Below are positions 45,650 to 56,947 of a DNA stretch of 64,000 nucleotides, piece after piece. The stretch is taken from positions 2,375,843 to 2,439,842 of the forward strand of contig JAEMBT020000003.1 of the NCBI GenBank assembly GCA_018873245.2, given 5' to 3'. The notes beneath the pieces were generated by a model. It saw only the letters and a list, made by a program, of their open reading frames with translations. It was not told the origin of the DNA and made no database searches. The stretch's first letter is position 1. Each line of letters starts with the position of its first letter. This DNA is from Archegozetes longisetosus. Lineage: Eukaryota; Arthropoda; Arachnida; Sarcoptiformes; Trhypochthoniidae. A program made the position numbers and the translations under genes.

Positions 45650-46135
45650 TACAGGGTTTAACAAGATCTTTTGCTAGGTGTATACAGCAAAAACTACCGA
45701 TGATATCAACATATTATTGAATGATGTTTGAAATACTATCAAAATGGAAATGATTTGGGTAGTTGAACAGTCAAAATAAAAATTTTGGATTTTGCGCTTT
45801 AAAACAGGTTTTTTTTCTAATAGCTGACCATAAAGCTACAAATAAATAAATTACAAATAAATTTTCGTTGTCAACGCTCACAAAACATGTAACCGAAGTG
45901 TTGAAATCATTTGAAAATGATACGGAATTATTTGAAACATTGTTTTTATCATATCCAGAAAGACTTAATGCTGTGCGTCGCGCAAATGGTAGTCATACTG
46001 AATATTAAGTTTGTACCTTTTATTTCTATTTTTTATAACGAATTCAATAAAATTTACTCTAAACTTGTAGCTTCTGCAGTTTTTGCTGTATACTCATTGC
46101 AAAAGATCTTGTTAAGCCATTATTGTTATTCAATC
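45650..46135 (+). mobile_element. Tc1/mariner-type transposon remnant
   Basis: Inverted ends: GTTTAACAAGATCTTTTGCT with TATACAGCAAAAACT at the left, and the inverse CAGTTTTTGCTGTATAC with GCAAAAGATCTTGTTAAGCC at the right. Between them a short frame (45883-46008) reads LFLSYPERLNAVRRANGSHT and ends EY-stop, the typical C-terminus of these transposases. The catalytic part is deleted. Confidence 0.6.
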
Positions 46136-46540
46136 AGTTGACGCTCAAATATTGAAGTATCCAATTGATTGTTGTGAATCTCACTCACACCTTATAGTTA
46201 TGATTAGTTTATTCAGCGGAGAAGCCAGTAGAGGACAAGGGGCCTAGGACCCCTCAACTCATGTCTGAAAAACCTCAAACTAATTATAAAATGAAAAAAT
46301 TTATTTTAATACAATTGAACTATACTCAAGTTAAAATCACTGTATGAGTATTACTATTTTAGAATTTTATCCATGTATAATTGAAATTTATACTTTTTTG
46401 CAAGACTAATTTTTTGCCCACTCACACGAAAATCTCTGCTTCCGCCACTGAGTTTATTGCAATTAAGTGCTACTGTGCATTCTACCAAACTTACAAGTTT
46501 ATTATTATAGTGAGATTTGTAACAATGCTACTACCATTTC
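46136..46540. other. Intergenic, nothing recognised
   Basis: AT-rich spacer between two transposons. Confidence 0.5.
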
Positions 46541-47066
46541 GGTAACTACCGAAACAAGACTCGGTCCCTATATCTCAGTCTTCACTCGACCTAGGACTCT
46601 CATACTTAATATATAGATATTAAAAGGCAAGCCCTACAATTTAATACCTACACTTCGGTCTCGGGCCTCAGGTCTGGCCGTAGCCACGGCCAGATTCCGA
46701 GCCCTCAAACAAAGTGGCTCGAGTCACATATCGTTAAACTCAGTACGCCGACCTGAACAGTTTAATATCCCATACTTCGGTCTCGGGCCTCGGGACCTAA
46801 CCGTGGCCGTGGCCAGACCTGAGTCCTGAGACCAAAGTGTGGGATATCAAACTGCTCAGTTCGATATACTGAGTCCAACGATGTCTCGGTCCACTTTAGC
46901 TTCGGGTGGGCGTGTTTTTTGGCATTTTCTTAAAAGTGGGTGTGGCCAAATTTTGGGAGTGTGGTCTTGTAGGATTTGCATTATAGCATCCATGTATTAA
47001 ATATGAGAGTCTTAGGTCAAGTGAAAGCCGAGATATTGGGACCGAGTCTTGTTTTCTGTAGTTACC
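46541..47066. mobile_element. Complex palindromic MITE (about 526 bp)
   Basis: Outer TIRs GGTAACTACCGAAACAAGAC and CTTGTTTTCTGTAGTTACC continue inward (GACTCGGTCCC...TATCTC against GAGATATTGGGACCGAGTC; CTAGGACTCTCATA against TATGAGAGTCTTAGG). The interior holds at least two more inverted sets built from CGGTCTCGGGCCTC, GTGGCC and CCCATACTTCGG. It is GC-rich for this window and non-coding. Confidence 0.75.
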
Positions 47067-47226
47067 TACTTTAATATTTAAAAGATGTATCCTTAATTTC
47101 ATAAACTTATTAGTCTGAGTTAAGGTATGAGTTTAAGTTTCATTATTAATTTAGGTATGATTTTGAATAATGACAAAGTTCCAAAAAATTATAACACTTT
47201 GTAAATAATTTATAAACAATGAAATT

Positions 47227-47990
47227 ATGGGACAATTATCTGTGGAAACTCGACGGCTGACATCAATGCTATATGCCAGCAGTTTCACTATTCATGAAAT
47301 TAAGGATGCTATTAGTTATGATACAAAATCGGCAGAAAATAAATTATTTCGTTATACCCAGTCAGGGACAATAAAAACACTATCGAGATCTAAACGACCA
47401 TGTGTTCCGATCAGAGATAATGACTTAAATATTATTGCTTCAAACAAAATTATTCCTTTCCAGGCTTTGGTCGACATTTTAAACGATTCTGGATTAGATG
47501 TTAGTGTAGTAACTATCAGAAATTGCTTAATAGTAAGTGAACTGAAAGCACGCGTTGCTACGAGGAAAGATCAATTAACTGATGCTCATAAACTTAATAT
47601 ACTACATTTCGCTCGATAATATCTGAATTTCAATAATTGGGACCGAACTTTTTCACTGATGAATCAGTTTTTGTTACGGAGAATACCAACTCAAAAATTG
47701 GAGTGCACATGACATACGTTATGATACAGAAAACATTCAATTTATAAAAAAAATTCTGGTCGAAGTTCTGTTTCAGTGTGGGGTTGTATGACATCTAATG
47801 GTTTAGAACCGCTTTACTAAATTCATTGCACTTTTAATCAAAATAAATATTTATACGTTATGGGACTTTGGCGCTTCTCTGCATCAATGAATTATATGTA
47901 AATAATTTTTTCATTCAGGACAGAACTCCTATTCATACAAATATTGTGTTAGGGGATATGGATCAAAGCACAGACAGTCAAAGTGCCGAC
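47227..47990 (+). pseudogene. Tc1-like transposase pseudogene
   Basis: The N-terminal 130 codons are open and read as a Tc1-type bipartite DNA-binding region: MGQLSVETRRLTSMLYASSF, then SRSKRPCVPI, and LTDAHKLNILHFAR. After a stop, the catalytic start FFTDESVFV (first Asp) follows in frame, and further on QDRTPIHTN (equivalent to QDNAP.H, second Asp region, here Arg for Asn). Multiple stops and frameshifts follow. It is clearly inactive. Confidence 0.72.
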
Positions 47991-48501
47991 AGTAAAGTGC
48001 GAAATGTTTTAGCAGGGGGTTACTACCTCGACTAATGCCTTCTTGTAATGATAAAATTGATTTTGTCAATTTTAATTACCAAACTTTTGTAATATCTTAC
48101 TTCTGGACGTTAAAACCGTTTTAAATAAGAATTACATAAACGTTGACTTCGATTTTGTATCATTTGTTGTCTCTGCTATGACCCCTTGCTATTATCTTTC
48201 GCATCATCCTGTATTACTTTGTAAGTAGTGCATGAACACTATGCGGTCTAAAAGGTGTGCAGAAGCTGATTAATAAATTTATCTCTTAATAACTCACATT
48301 GAGTACTGTTGAAGGTGTATTCATAGCACACCACAATATTAATTGTCGGTACTTCGGTCGTATACCAAAAACTTTTGCATTCAAAGTTTTATTACTTTAT
48401 TTTTTATTAGTTTATTAAATGTTTCCCCTATTCTGTATGTCTTATATTGTTTATTATCATTTTATAAGCGCTCAGTTTGACAAAGACTTTTTTCCTTATA
48501 G
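47991..48501. other. Intergenic, nothing recognised
   Basis: AT-rich; no supported gene. Confidence 0.5.
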
Positions 48502-48601
48502 TATATGGGATATAGTAGATATATAGGCCCAAAACGCAAAACATTTGAAGAAATGAAAAATATATTCAATACAGAAGAAATTGAGGAAAGCGATGATGAG
48601 T
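48502..48601 (+). CDS. Possible isolated terminal exon (acidic C-terminus)
   Basis: After an acceptor-like TTTCCTTATAG, an open frame reads SRYIGPKRKTFEEMKNIFNT and EEIEESDDE before TGA. It looks coding in composition, but no upstream exon could be joined and no family is recognised. It may be a remnant of a transposon gene. Confidence 0.2.
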
Positions 48602-48765
48602 GAAATAAAGCATCTTTGAACCTCATCTAGATAAGATGAAAAAACGAAATCCTGAGTCTTGATCCTATTTTTTATATTTTTCCATTGAAAATTCTCAAAA
48701 AGTTCAACCGTAGATCTCTACATGAAACTTTCCCAAAATAATCTATTTTTGCTGATTTTTGATCT

Positions 48766-51495
48766 AACTCAGAATTGGCATTTGCTGTAAATTTTTTTTA
48801 AACAAAATATGCCTTAAATGATACCCTTTTACCTAACTGTATGTTGCATGTAGTTGTAAGTTGAGAGACCGTACCTGTAAGTAGACCTTGAGGTATAACT
48901 ACATATAGTTGTATCGTAAGTACTTTATAGTTAAAACTTATGATGTGCTTCTCTCAGAGTATAGTTACAGATTGTATTTGTCTGAACTTTTAACTTTGTG
49001 AACTATTAGTAACTTGGAATGTTTCTAAGATATTTTGTTGACTAAATAATAAGTGAAAATTTCCCTAAATATTCAATATAATGGCGGAAAAAAGTGTCGT
49101 TTTGATTAACTCATTGAATGAAGATGAGATTATGAATAATAACCAAATAGATTCAGAAGAATTGAGTGATATATCGCTAAATAAAGATAGTGTTTCAGGT
49201 AAATAGAAGTATATATTGATAAAATATAGACAAGTAAGTTTTATAATGATTTTTGTCATAAGCTATGACTTCACCTAATGATAACTTTACTGAATCTCAA
49301 TCAGAAGACTTCTTACACGTTAATCAAAGAAGTAAAAAATCATCAAAAAGAACATCTTATACAATCGAATTTAAATTAAAGGCTGTCGATTATCTGAGAA
49401 ATGATATGTCAAATAATAAATATCGCATCAAATAATTCAAAACGTGACCTCAAAAAGCATGTCAGTCGTCAAACATTTATTTTATGGTTAAAACAAGAGT
49501 CGAAACTAAGAGCAATTAAAGAAAACCGTTCATTTCAATTAAAAGACGGCGCGTAGTCAGAAGAGATGTTGGTGTTTATTGTGCGAAATTTCCAGAAATC
49601 GATGAACTCACAAGACAAAAAATTATTAACCGTAGGAATAGTGGACTTCAAGTTAGTGATGAGAACATATTCAGATTTGGAATTGAATCGCGAGATGAAA
49701 TTAATAAAGATCGCTCAAATGCCGATCAAATTAAGTTTAATGCCTCGAATGGATGGAGATATGCATTCAAAAGACGAAACGATGTCGTATTAAGACAAGT
49801 TACTACTGTTGGCCAAAAAGTACCAGACAATGCTAAACAACTCGCTGAACAATTTTTAAAATTTAACGATGAATGGGTAACAAATAATTTAAGAAGGAAT
49901 CCTAATCTCCAAATAACCATAGCAAACATGGACGAAATCCCACTTTATTTTGATTGTCCGACAAGATCAACTTATGATTTTAAAGGAGTAAATACAGTAA
50001 AAGTAAAAACTACAGGCAAAGAAAAGTTACGCTTCACTCTTGTGTTATGTGCATTAGTAGATGGGAGAAAGTGTGATGCTATGATAATATTTAAAAACTT
50101 GGTTAAACCTCCAAAACCTGGTAAAGGTGTCAAACGGCCTAAGAATGTAAAAGTAGAGGCGTAAAAGGGGGTTCAATGACAGAAGACTTGATGATAAAGT
50201 GGATGTCGCAAGTTTGGAAAAATAGACCCAATGGTTTTATCTCTAATTTCGTTCAAAGTACATTTAACCACAACTTATTGATATACGATTCTGCTCGAAG
50301 TCATACAACTGCAAAAGTCAAGTCCAATTTTCACCGGCATTACAAGACTGATATTAGTGTTATACCGGGAGGAATGACACCATTAATACAACCTTTAGAT
50401 GTATCTATTAATCGTTCAGTTAAAGCAAAATTTGCAAAATTATGGAAAGAATGGATGGAAGAGGCAGAAAAAGAATTTAAGACGATCGGTCAAAAGCCTA
50501 AAGTAACTTATGACATGATTATTGAATGGGTCAGTCTTGTCTGGCGCGAAATTGATTCCGATATGATTAGAAATGCTTTCATGTCCAGTGGTATAACAAT
50601 TAGTGGCGAAAGAAATGCTAATGATTATAATATTAAATTAACTCAAGTAATGTCGACCGGTATCCCTATGAATGATGAACAAAGTGATAACACAGGAATC
50701 ACTGATAATGAGGCAGAAGTCAGAGAATTGGATTTGGAAAGTGATTGTGAAGTAGTGGCTTAAATAACACAGCATTAGTATTAAATAGCATAAATAAAAG
50801 TATTAAAAAAATAAAATTAACTTTGATTGATTTGTATTAAAATAATGAGTATTGCCTCTAAGTATTATTACATGTAATAATGAATGTAATTATAACTTAA
50901 GGTATAATTACATGTAAACAGCGTTATTTTGTTAAACTTTTAAAAATGGTCCTCTCGAGGTATAACTACATGTAATATAAAGTTAGGTAAAAGGGTAGGT
51001 AATTATTAAAGATTTTAAGTTTTCGGTCTCATTTGGGCTGAAATGCATTTTTAAAATTTTATTATTAATTTAAGTTTAGGTTCCTTCTCAAGTAGAGCAA
51101 TAAACATTGTAGTGTTTGAGTATTCTCATATTTGAGTTGATTCGTTGCGATATTTTGATGAGCAATTTTATAAAATTCATTAATAATATTAATTGGGTTT
51201 AGCATTTTATAATGAATTATTCTAAGAAATGGTTTATAACTATTTGAACATTAATAAACTTTGAAAGATTTTGATAAATGCGTAAGAAATTTTATGTGAT
51301 CAAACTTCATTCTAATTATAGCAAACTCAGAACTTGAGAGGGAAATGAGAGGCAAACTTAAACTTGAATTAGTTATAAAACTTCAAAAAATGCATTTCAG
51401 CCCAAATAAGACCGAAAACTTAAAATCCTTTATAATTACCTATCATTTAAGGCATATATTTTTTTAAAATTACAGCAAATGCCAATTCTGAGTAA
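48766..51495. repeat. Palindromic element interrupted by the pogo transposon
   Basis: Left-arm sequence before the transposon (CTCAGAATTGGCATTTGCTG ... TATGCCTTAAATGA) continues after it (GGTAATTATTAAAGATTTTAAG, TTTCGGTCTCATTTGGGCTG). The right arm at about 51393-51495 contains the uninterrupted inverse of both parts, joined as AAATGATAGGTAATTATAAA when read backwards. The intact right arm therefore shows the empty target site. Confidence 0.85.
48824..50995 (+). mobile_element. pogo-type DNA transposon (2.17 kb), frameshifted
   Basis: Ends: CCCTTTTACCTAACTGTATG and the inverse TATAAAGTTAGGTAAAAGGG, each beside a TA duplication. Coding parts on the plus strand: a possible first exon 49081-49199, an HTH with YTIEFKLKAVDYLRN, a CENP-B-like HTH with NASNGWRYAFKRRNDVVLRQ, then the DDE domain. 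The first Asp is in MDEIPLYFDCP (49928-49960), the second in LLIYDSARSH (about 50279), the third in LIQPLDVSINR (about 50390-50420). The C-terminus runs to 50763 and is acidic. At least three single-base or stop lesions (near 49434, 49556 and 50162) break the reading frame. It inserted into a palindromic element. Confidence 0.88.
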
Positions 51496-51769
51496 GACTC
51501 GAAAGTTTTGCAGTGGGACGGGGCTAAATGATTTTTGAAGTCAATTTTACTCCATAGACGAAACGTTAAAAAATGAGAGAATTTTTTGTCCAGAACTGCA
51601 AGTAACTAATATCTAATAATTCAGTCGAAGATGTGTCACCAGATATACAATCGAAGTGCAAGGTCAAAGGTATTACCCATATTTATCCACGCATAATAGC
51701 TAGAATCCGCTTAAAGGCCAGAATTTATAGAAAAACTCAAAAATTTGTAACTTTTGAACCATTGGTCCT
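51496..51769. other. Intergenic spacer
   Basis: No recognisable feature. Confidence 0.5.
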
Positions 51770-52260
51770 AGCTCAATGATTTTACCATTGATCGATTCGT
51801 CTCAACAAGCACTCTCGATTCGACTACTCTAAATAATTTTATTAAGCTCCGCCTTTCGACAAATCATTCCACAAAAAATCAATAAACTCAAAAACGCGTA
51901 TCTCTTAAATCAGTGGAGCTTGATGATTCTTGCATCAATCAATTTGTCTCATCAAGAACTATCGGGTTGACCCCGCCCTTGATTTTTATGAAGTTCCGCC
52001 CATTTGTAAATGGTCAAATTTGAATTGAAAAGTGGGCGCATCTTTTGAACTAGTGGGCGTAGCTTGAAAACTAATGAATCAATTATGCTTGATGAGTACT
52101 ATTCATTTGACTCCACCAATCATTTTTGTGAAGTTCCTCCCACAAAGAAATCGATACAATCGATAAAACATAAAAATGGGCGTATCTAAAAAATTTTAAT
52201 GGTAATCTAATTATCTCATCGAGTACTATCGATTCGAATCATCACTTGATTTTTATGGTC
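51770..52260. repeat. Degenerate tandem repeats with GTACTATCGATTCG motif
   Basis: Four or so units of about 120-150 bp, each with a TCTCAxCAAGxACTxTCGATTCG-like motif followed by CCGCC(C/T)TT, TTTTTATGAAGTTCCGCCC and GGGCG(T/C)A. This is the same family as the units at 21430-22220. It lies a few hundred bp before the F-box gene. Confidence 0.6.
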
Positions 52261-52589
52261 AGTAGCCCAATTAGAGCCCATGGACCGTCAGTACAGTTAT
52301 AAAGGCAAATTGGATTTGGCCTCAATTTTTGCAAGCCTTTGAGGATTTCCAACTTTTTTCAGATTATTACAATAATGAGTCACTCAAACAATTACTCAAA
52401 TTAGTTTTTCAAATTGATTTCTTCTAAAGTACAATTTTAGTCAAATGCTTAATTACAAAGCATAATTAAAGTTGACATCATTTATGGCATAGTTTTGTTT
52501 GAATACTTTTGTTATACACTTAATTTGCGACATTTCGAATGAAATAAAACGTTTTATGTCGAGAGTAAGGCTATTGTCACTAAAAGGTC

Positions 52590-54254
52590 ATGAGTTCAAA
52601 GAAGAATAAAAGAATTAAAACAACAGATAATAAGGAATCAAACGAAAGGATGATTCAAAAAAGAAATGGCTTTGCATTGGATTCGTTCAACAGATTTCGT
52701 GACGACTTGGTTCAAGTTATTGTGGATTATTTGCCATTAAAACAGAAACTGATTTTCACTTCTGTCAGTAAACAATTCAATAAATGTTTGTTTCAGAAAG
52801 AAATCGATTTAATAATTGACACAAACAACGCCAATGCGAATCAATTTAATTCGATTGAAGAACTCATTGAAACAAAACGAAAGGATCAAAAGAGTAAAGA
52901 CATCAATGAAGAGGAAGAACAAAACGAAGTCTTGAAGAAAGTCAATAAAACTGGTTTCGAATGGATTGTAAAGAAATGCAAATTTATTCGTAAAATGGAT
53001 TTACGAAATTGTTTGTTTGAAGCACAAATAATTGAATTGATTTGTAATAATTGCCCAAATCTGAAAGAAATCTATTTGATGGAAAAGGGTTTAAAAGAGA
53101 AACATATCATTCAATTTGGAGAAAAATGTGGAAAACGTTTGGAGAAACTCGTAATTGAAAGACCGTTTGGCCCCGAATCCGGTTTCGTTAAGAGTTTATT
53201 GAACTATTGCCCAAACCTGAGGACATTTCACAACAAAACCAATTCATTCATTGATAGTAATAAAGAGTTTTTGCCAAAACTCGAATCAATTGATATCATA
53301 TTAAGTGACAAAGATTTGCATTTATTCAAGACCGTCTGCGAAAAGTATTCAAAACAAATGATTTCTATTGATGTGACGTTGAGATTCAGTGATGGAAATG
53401 GTTTCAATTATGTTTTGGAGAAGATCTCGAGTTTCACTCATTTAAAACAGTTATTCATAACTATCGAAAGCGATCCAAAAAAGAATCTCAAACCTATCGA
53501 TAGTTTTCTGACTGAGATCGCTAAGAATTGTACTGAAATCAATCGTTTGGCAGTTGTTATTAGTGGTTGTAATTGTACTCCAAAGCTCATTTCTGGCAAT
53601 ATATTCTCTGTCTTTGGACTGTTTCACAATTTGAAGGCATTTGAGGCACAACTGCCAGGACGTAGTTCGGGGCCAGAAACTCATCATACGTTTGTTTCAA
53701 AGCTAAACAATCTGACAAAATCAGCGACAATTCAAGGCTTCGAACATTGCAACAAATTGACTCAATTTGTACTCAATTACACTGAATTGGATCACAAATT
53801 CCTTAAGAACATTGATAAGTATTTGCCTAATTTGGAATTTGTTTCGTTGGAAACTGCGGGCGATATCAATGATATAGGCTTGAAAGCATTGGCGAAACTT
53901 AAGAAATTGAAATTTTTTCAATTGTCTAAAGATTATTTGGAAAAAGACACTTTTTATGGCATAACTGATACCGGAGTTAAGGCTTTGATTAATGGTTGCA
54001 AGAATATTGAAACCATTGTCTTCAGAGGACGTCCAGATATCAGTCCGAGTACCATCAAGTGTTTGATAAGAGCTGCCAAATCAAGACCTGAAAAGAAGAT
54101 TCAGTTTATCTGCAATTATATGGAATATGTGGAAGTCGGTGCTTATACTCCGATTCACATGAAAAAATTTCCCAATTTGCCCAACAATTTGAAAATCACT
54201 GTTTACGGACCAGGAGATAATTTATCTGATGAAGAGTCAGATGAAGAAGATTAA
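52590..54254 (+). CDS. F-box/leucine-rich-repeat protein, intronless (554 aa)
   Basis: One uninterrupted frame. A basic Lys-rich N-terminus (1-25) is followed by an F-box at about residues 32-70 (RFRDDLVQVIVDYLPLKQKL, SVSKQFNKCLF). Irregular LRRs of the FBXL type fill the rest, with repeated (N/K)CPNLxxI and IDKYLPNLEFVSL-like segments. The acidic tail is SDEESDEED. F-box proteins of this form recruit substrates to SCF ubiquitin ligases through Skp1, with the LRRs binding substrate. Such intronless FBXL-like genes are numerous in mites, so this may be one of a lineage-expanded family; its target is unknown. AATAAA lies at 54362, a plausible poly(A) signal. No frameshift. Confidence 0.85.
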   Translation: MSSKKNKRIKTTDNKESNERMIQKRNGFALDSFNRFRDDLVQVIVDYLPLKQKLIFTSVSKQFNKCLFQKEIDLIIDTNNANANQFNSIEELIETKRKDQKSKDINEEEEQNEVLKKVNKTGFEWIVKKCKFIRKMDLRNCLFEAQIIELICNNCPNLKEIYLMEKGLKEKHIIQFGEKCGKRLEKLVIERPFGPESGFVKSLLNYCPNLRTFHNKTNSFIDSNKEFLPKLESIDIILSDKDLHLFKTVCEKYSKQMISIDVTLRFSDGNGFNYVLEKISSFTHLKQLFITIESDPKKNLKPIDSFLTEIAKNCTEINRLAVVISGCNCTPKLISGNIFSVFGLFHNLKAFEAQLPGRSSGPETHHTFVSKLNNLTKSATIQGFEHCNKLTQFVLNYTELDHKFLKNIDKYLPNLEFVSLETAGDINDIGLKALAKLKKLKFFQLSKDYLEKDTFYGITDTGVKALINGCKNIETIVFRGRPDISPSTIKCLIRAAKSRPEKKIQFICNYMEYVEVGAYTPIHMKKFPNLPNNLKITVYGPGDNLSDEESDEED

Positions 54255-54785
54255 ACTGATGGAAACAAAAGAAAATTTACTTAATTATTTGTTTTTATTT
54301 GTAATTTGAAATTTAGTGTTCTTTTCCGTATCTTTGACAAAACAAATGTATGTTTGATTACAATAAAAATAATTGATTAATGAAAGAGATTTGAAAATCT
54401 TATTTCACAGTGATTCCGACTTTTTGCACTAAAGATTTTCATAACGTTTTCATAAAGTTTTTGATTAGAATCTAGTCAACTGTAAAATATTATGATTTGA
54501 ATGTTTGTGAATTAACAAAACTTTTTTGTCAATGTTAAACTTAGACTTGCAAATACCTACAAAATATTTGTTGCCCATATTTTGATTTAATTGTTTTCTA
54601 AGTTGCATTTAAAGTCACTTTCTATTCATGAACAATAAATTGACATAAAAACCTGATTCAAAACACGCATTGCCAAAATAGCCACAGGAATTACGGGTAC
54701 GTTGAATGGTGTTAATAAACTTTGACCTAAATTTTCATGTCATTTCGTTTGGCTTACGAGACAAGCCAAGTCACAAAGAGAAAAC
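54255..54785. other. Spacer between F-box gene and SDR gene 2
   Basis: Contains the probable F-box poly(A) signal (54362) and the presumed promoter of SDR gene 2. No other feature is seen. Confidence 0.55.
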
Positions 54786-56430
54786 ATGAATCCTATGATA
54801 GTTTTGTTCGCAATTAGTCAAATAATTTTGTTTTCAACTCTTTTGATCCCACTATTGTTCAACTTATATTTAATAATAAGTGTTTCTATACTATTGATTT
54901 ATATTTCATGGCAATCTGTTAATTTCATTACAAGATATTTGTTGCCAAACAAAAAGATTGAATCTAACAGTCGTTCAGTACTGATTACTGGTTGTGATTC
55001 AGGCTTTGGTAACGCGACTGCCATCCAATTACACCAAAAAGGGTGGCACGTATTCTCATGTGTTTTAAATGATGACAGCGATGGGGCTCGAGAGCTAAAA
55101 TCCAAAGGAATTCTAACAATTCAATTGAATGTGACGAGTGATAGCGATCTGTTAAATGCTTATAATGTTGTAGTACGTGAGTGTAGTTCACGTGGGTCAA
55201 CATTATGGGCTATTATTAACAATGCGGCCGTTTATACTTGTGGTGAAATTGAATGGGGATTAATCAAAGATATTGATCAAGTTTTTCAAATCAATGTCTT
55301 GGGATATATTCGTATAATCAGACAATTTCTACCTCTTATTAGAAAATCAAAAGGTAATTGAACTATTTTTTATTCAAATGAAACTTTTTCCGCTACTAAA
55401 TAAAAAAGTTTTAGTTTAGAACAAGATTTTTATGTTGAATCTGTATCTGTATTATTGCACTTCTAAGACTTAGATGGGCTTTACTCTTAAACTTTTCTTT
55501 ATAACTGCAGATCACATTCAGGATAAACGATTTATTAGTTGAATTTGAAGTAAGATCGGTCTTAAGCTAATTAAAATATACAGAAACAGTAAGTGTTATG
55601 AAGCGCAAGATGCAATAATGGAGACAGATCCAATTGAACAATCAAGTCTAAAACTATCCAAAAGTAAACTATTCGAACTTGAGTATCATGTATTCCAGAC
55701 TAACTTAAAATGATTAACTTTTTCTGTGGTGTAAAGTTAAGCTTAATGAAGATTATGAGTGAATGATAGTTATATTTAACTAAAACCATGAATGAGAAGT
55801 TAATTTAATTTAATAATCATGACTTGTCTGATTAAATGAAAGGTCGCGTAATAAATGTCTCGAGTGTGGCCTCAGTCTTCACGGCTCCCGGAACTATAGC
55901 CTATTCAATGTCAAAATCTGCAGTCACTTCTCTAACTGATGGACTCAGGAGAGAGTTACATAACACTGGAGTCAGTGTCATAGAGATCATACCTCAGGCT
56001 TATAAGTATGACATCGATAAAGCTTAAACACTCTTAACTAGTAAAAATAGTTTGTCTTTATGAAATTTTGATATAAAATATCTTTCACTTCTGAAGAACT
56101 TCAATGACAAGCGCAATATTGGATGGTTTGGATCAATGCTGGAAACGAACATCTATCGATATTAAAACTGACTTTGGCGAAGACTATTACAATAAGTTTC
56201 GTATATATCTTGAGCGCAATATAGGCTTAGCGCGTGATAAGCCTTTCGAAGTTGTGAACGCAATCGTTAATTCAGTTATATTAGAGAGAGTTCATTATAA
56301 ATACTTGTGTTGTGGTCCTATCGATCGTTTCATTATGTGGTCTTTTAATTGGATGCCAATCGAATGGCTCGACCCTATCGTCTCTTTATTTACTGTTAAA
56401 GAGAAACCCGTTTGGGCTCTCAATAAATAA
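54786..56430 (+). CDS. SDR9C-type short-chain dehydrogenase, gene 2 (3 exons)
   Basis: Exons are 54786-55353, 55843-56005 and 56097-56430, giving 354 aa. Splice positions and phases equal those of gene 1 (first exons both 568 bp, second both 163 bp), but intron 1 is longer (489 bp). Hydrophobic membrane helices at 4-50 are followed by TGCDSGFG (68-75), NNAA in place of the usual NNAG, a catalytic Ser near 197 and YSMSK (Tyr about 210). It shares the WNWMPIEWLDPIV-type C-terminal hydrophobic segment with gene 1. It is probably an ER-bound NAD(P)-dependent alcohol/ketone oxidoreductase; the Ala in NNAA is a mild departure that may tune activity. It is convergent with phosphatase copy B. Divergence from gene 1 is far greater than between the phosphatase copies. 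Confidence 0.88.
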
Positions 56431-56947
56431 TCTAGAAAACTCGAAAGGCATTTATAGCTTATTTGTAATATTTTAAATTTCATAAGTTCACGTGAAAGTT
56501 TATCTCAAATCTGCACAAATTTGAAAAATATTTTGAAAACAGAATAAGCGAAAATTTGAAACGTGCCAGTCTTTTTAAACACTGTATCGCAACTGACTAC
56601 TCAGTCGAAAATCAAAAGATTTTCCAAAATCTTTTCAACATCTTTATCTTGAAGTTCGAATTTAGAGATTGAACTTCTTTAATCACGACTAATAAAATAT
56701 AAATAAGCCAATCAATAAAAGTAGAAAGGTTGTGAAATGTTCAAACGCTTGGTTCAAATTTTGAGATGAAAATGTTGAGAGGGTCTTAGAGGATCCCTGG
56801 TTTTGTAACTAAGAGCTCAATCACAACATAGTATTTGAAAAGGCTGACACATTTCAGATTTTCACATATCCTACATTTTCATATTCTGTTACTACAAAAT
56901 ATTTTTCAAGTTCTTGCGAATTTGAGACTAACTATAATATTAAAAAA
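56431..56947. other. Spacer between SDR gene 2 and duplicated block B
   Basis: AT-rich; no feature. It is not similar to the corresponding interval beside block A. Confidence 0.5.

Noticed and set aside
50176..50763. A separate gene of 195 codons
   Set aside because: It is the C-terminal part of the pogo transposase after a one-base frameshift.
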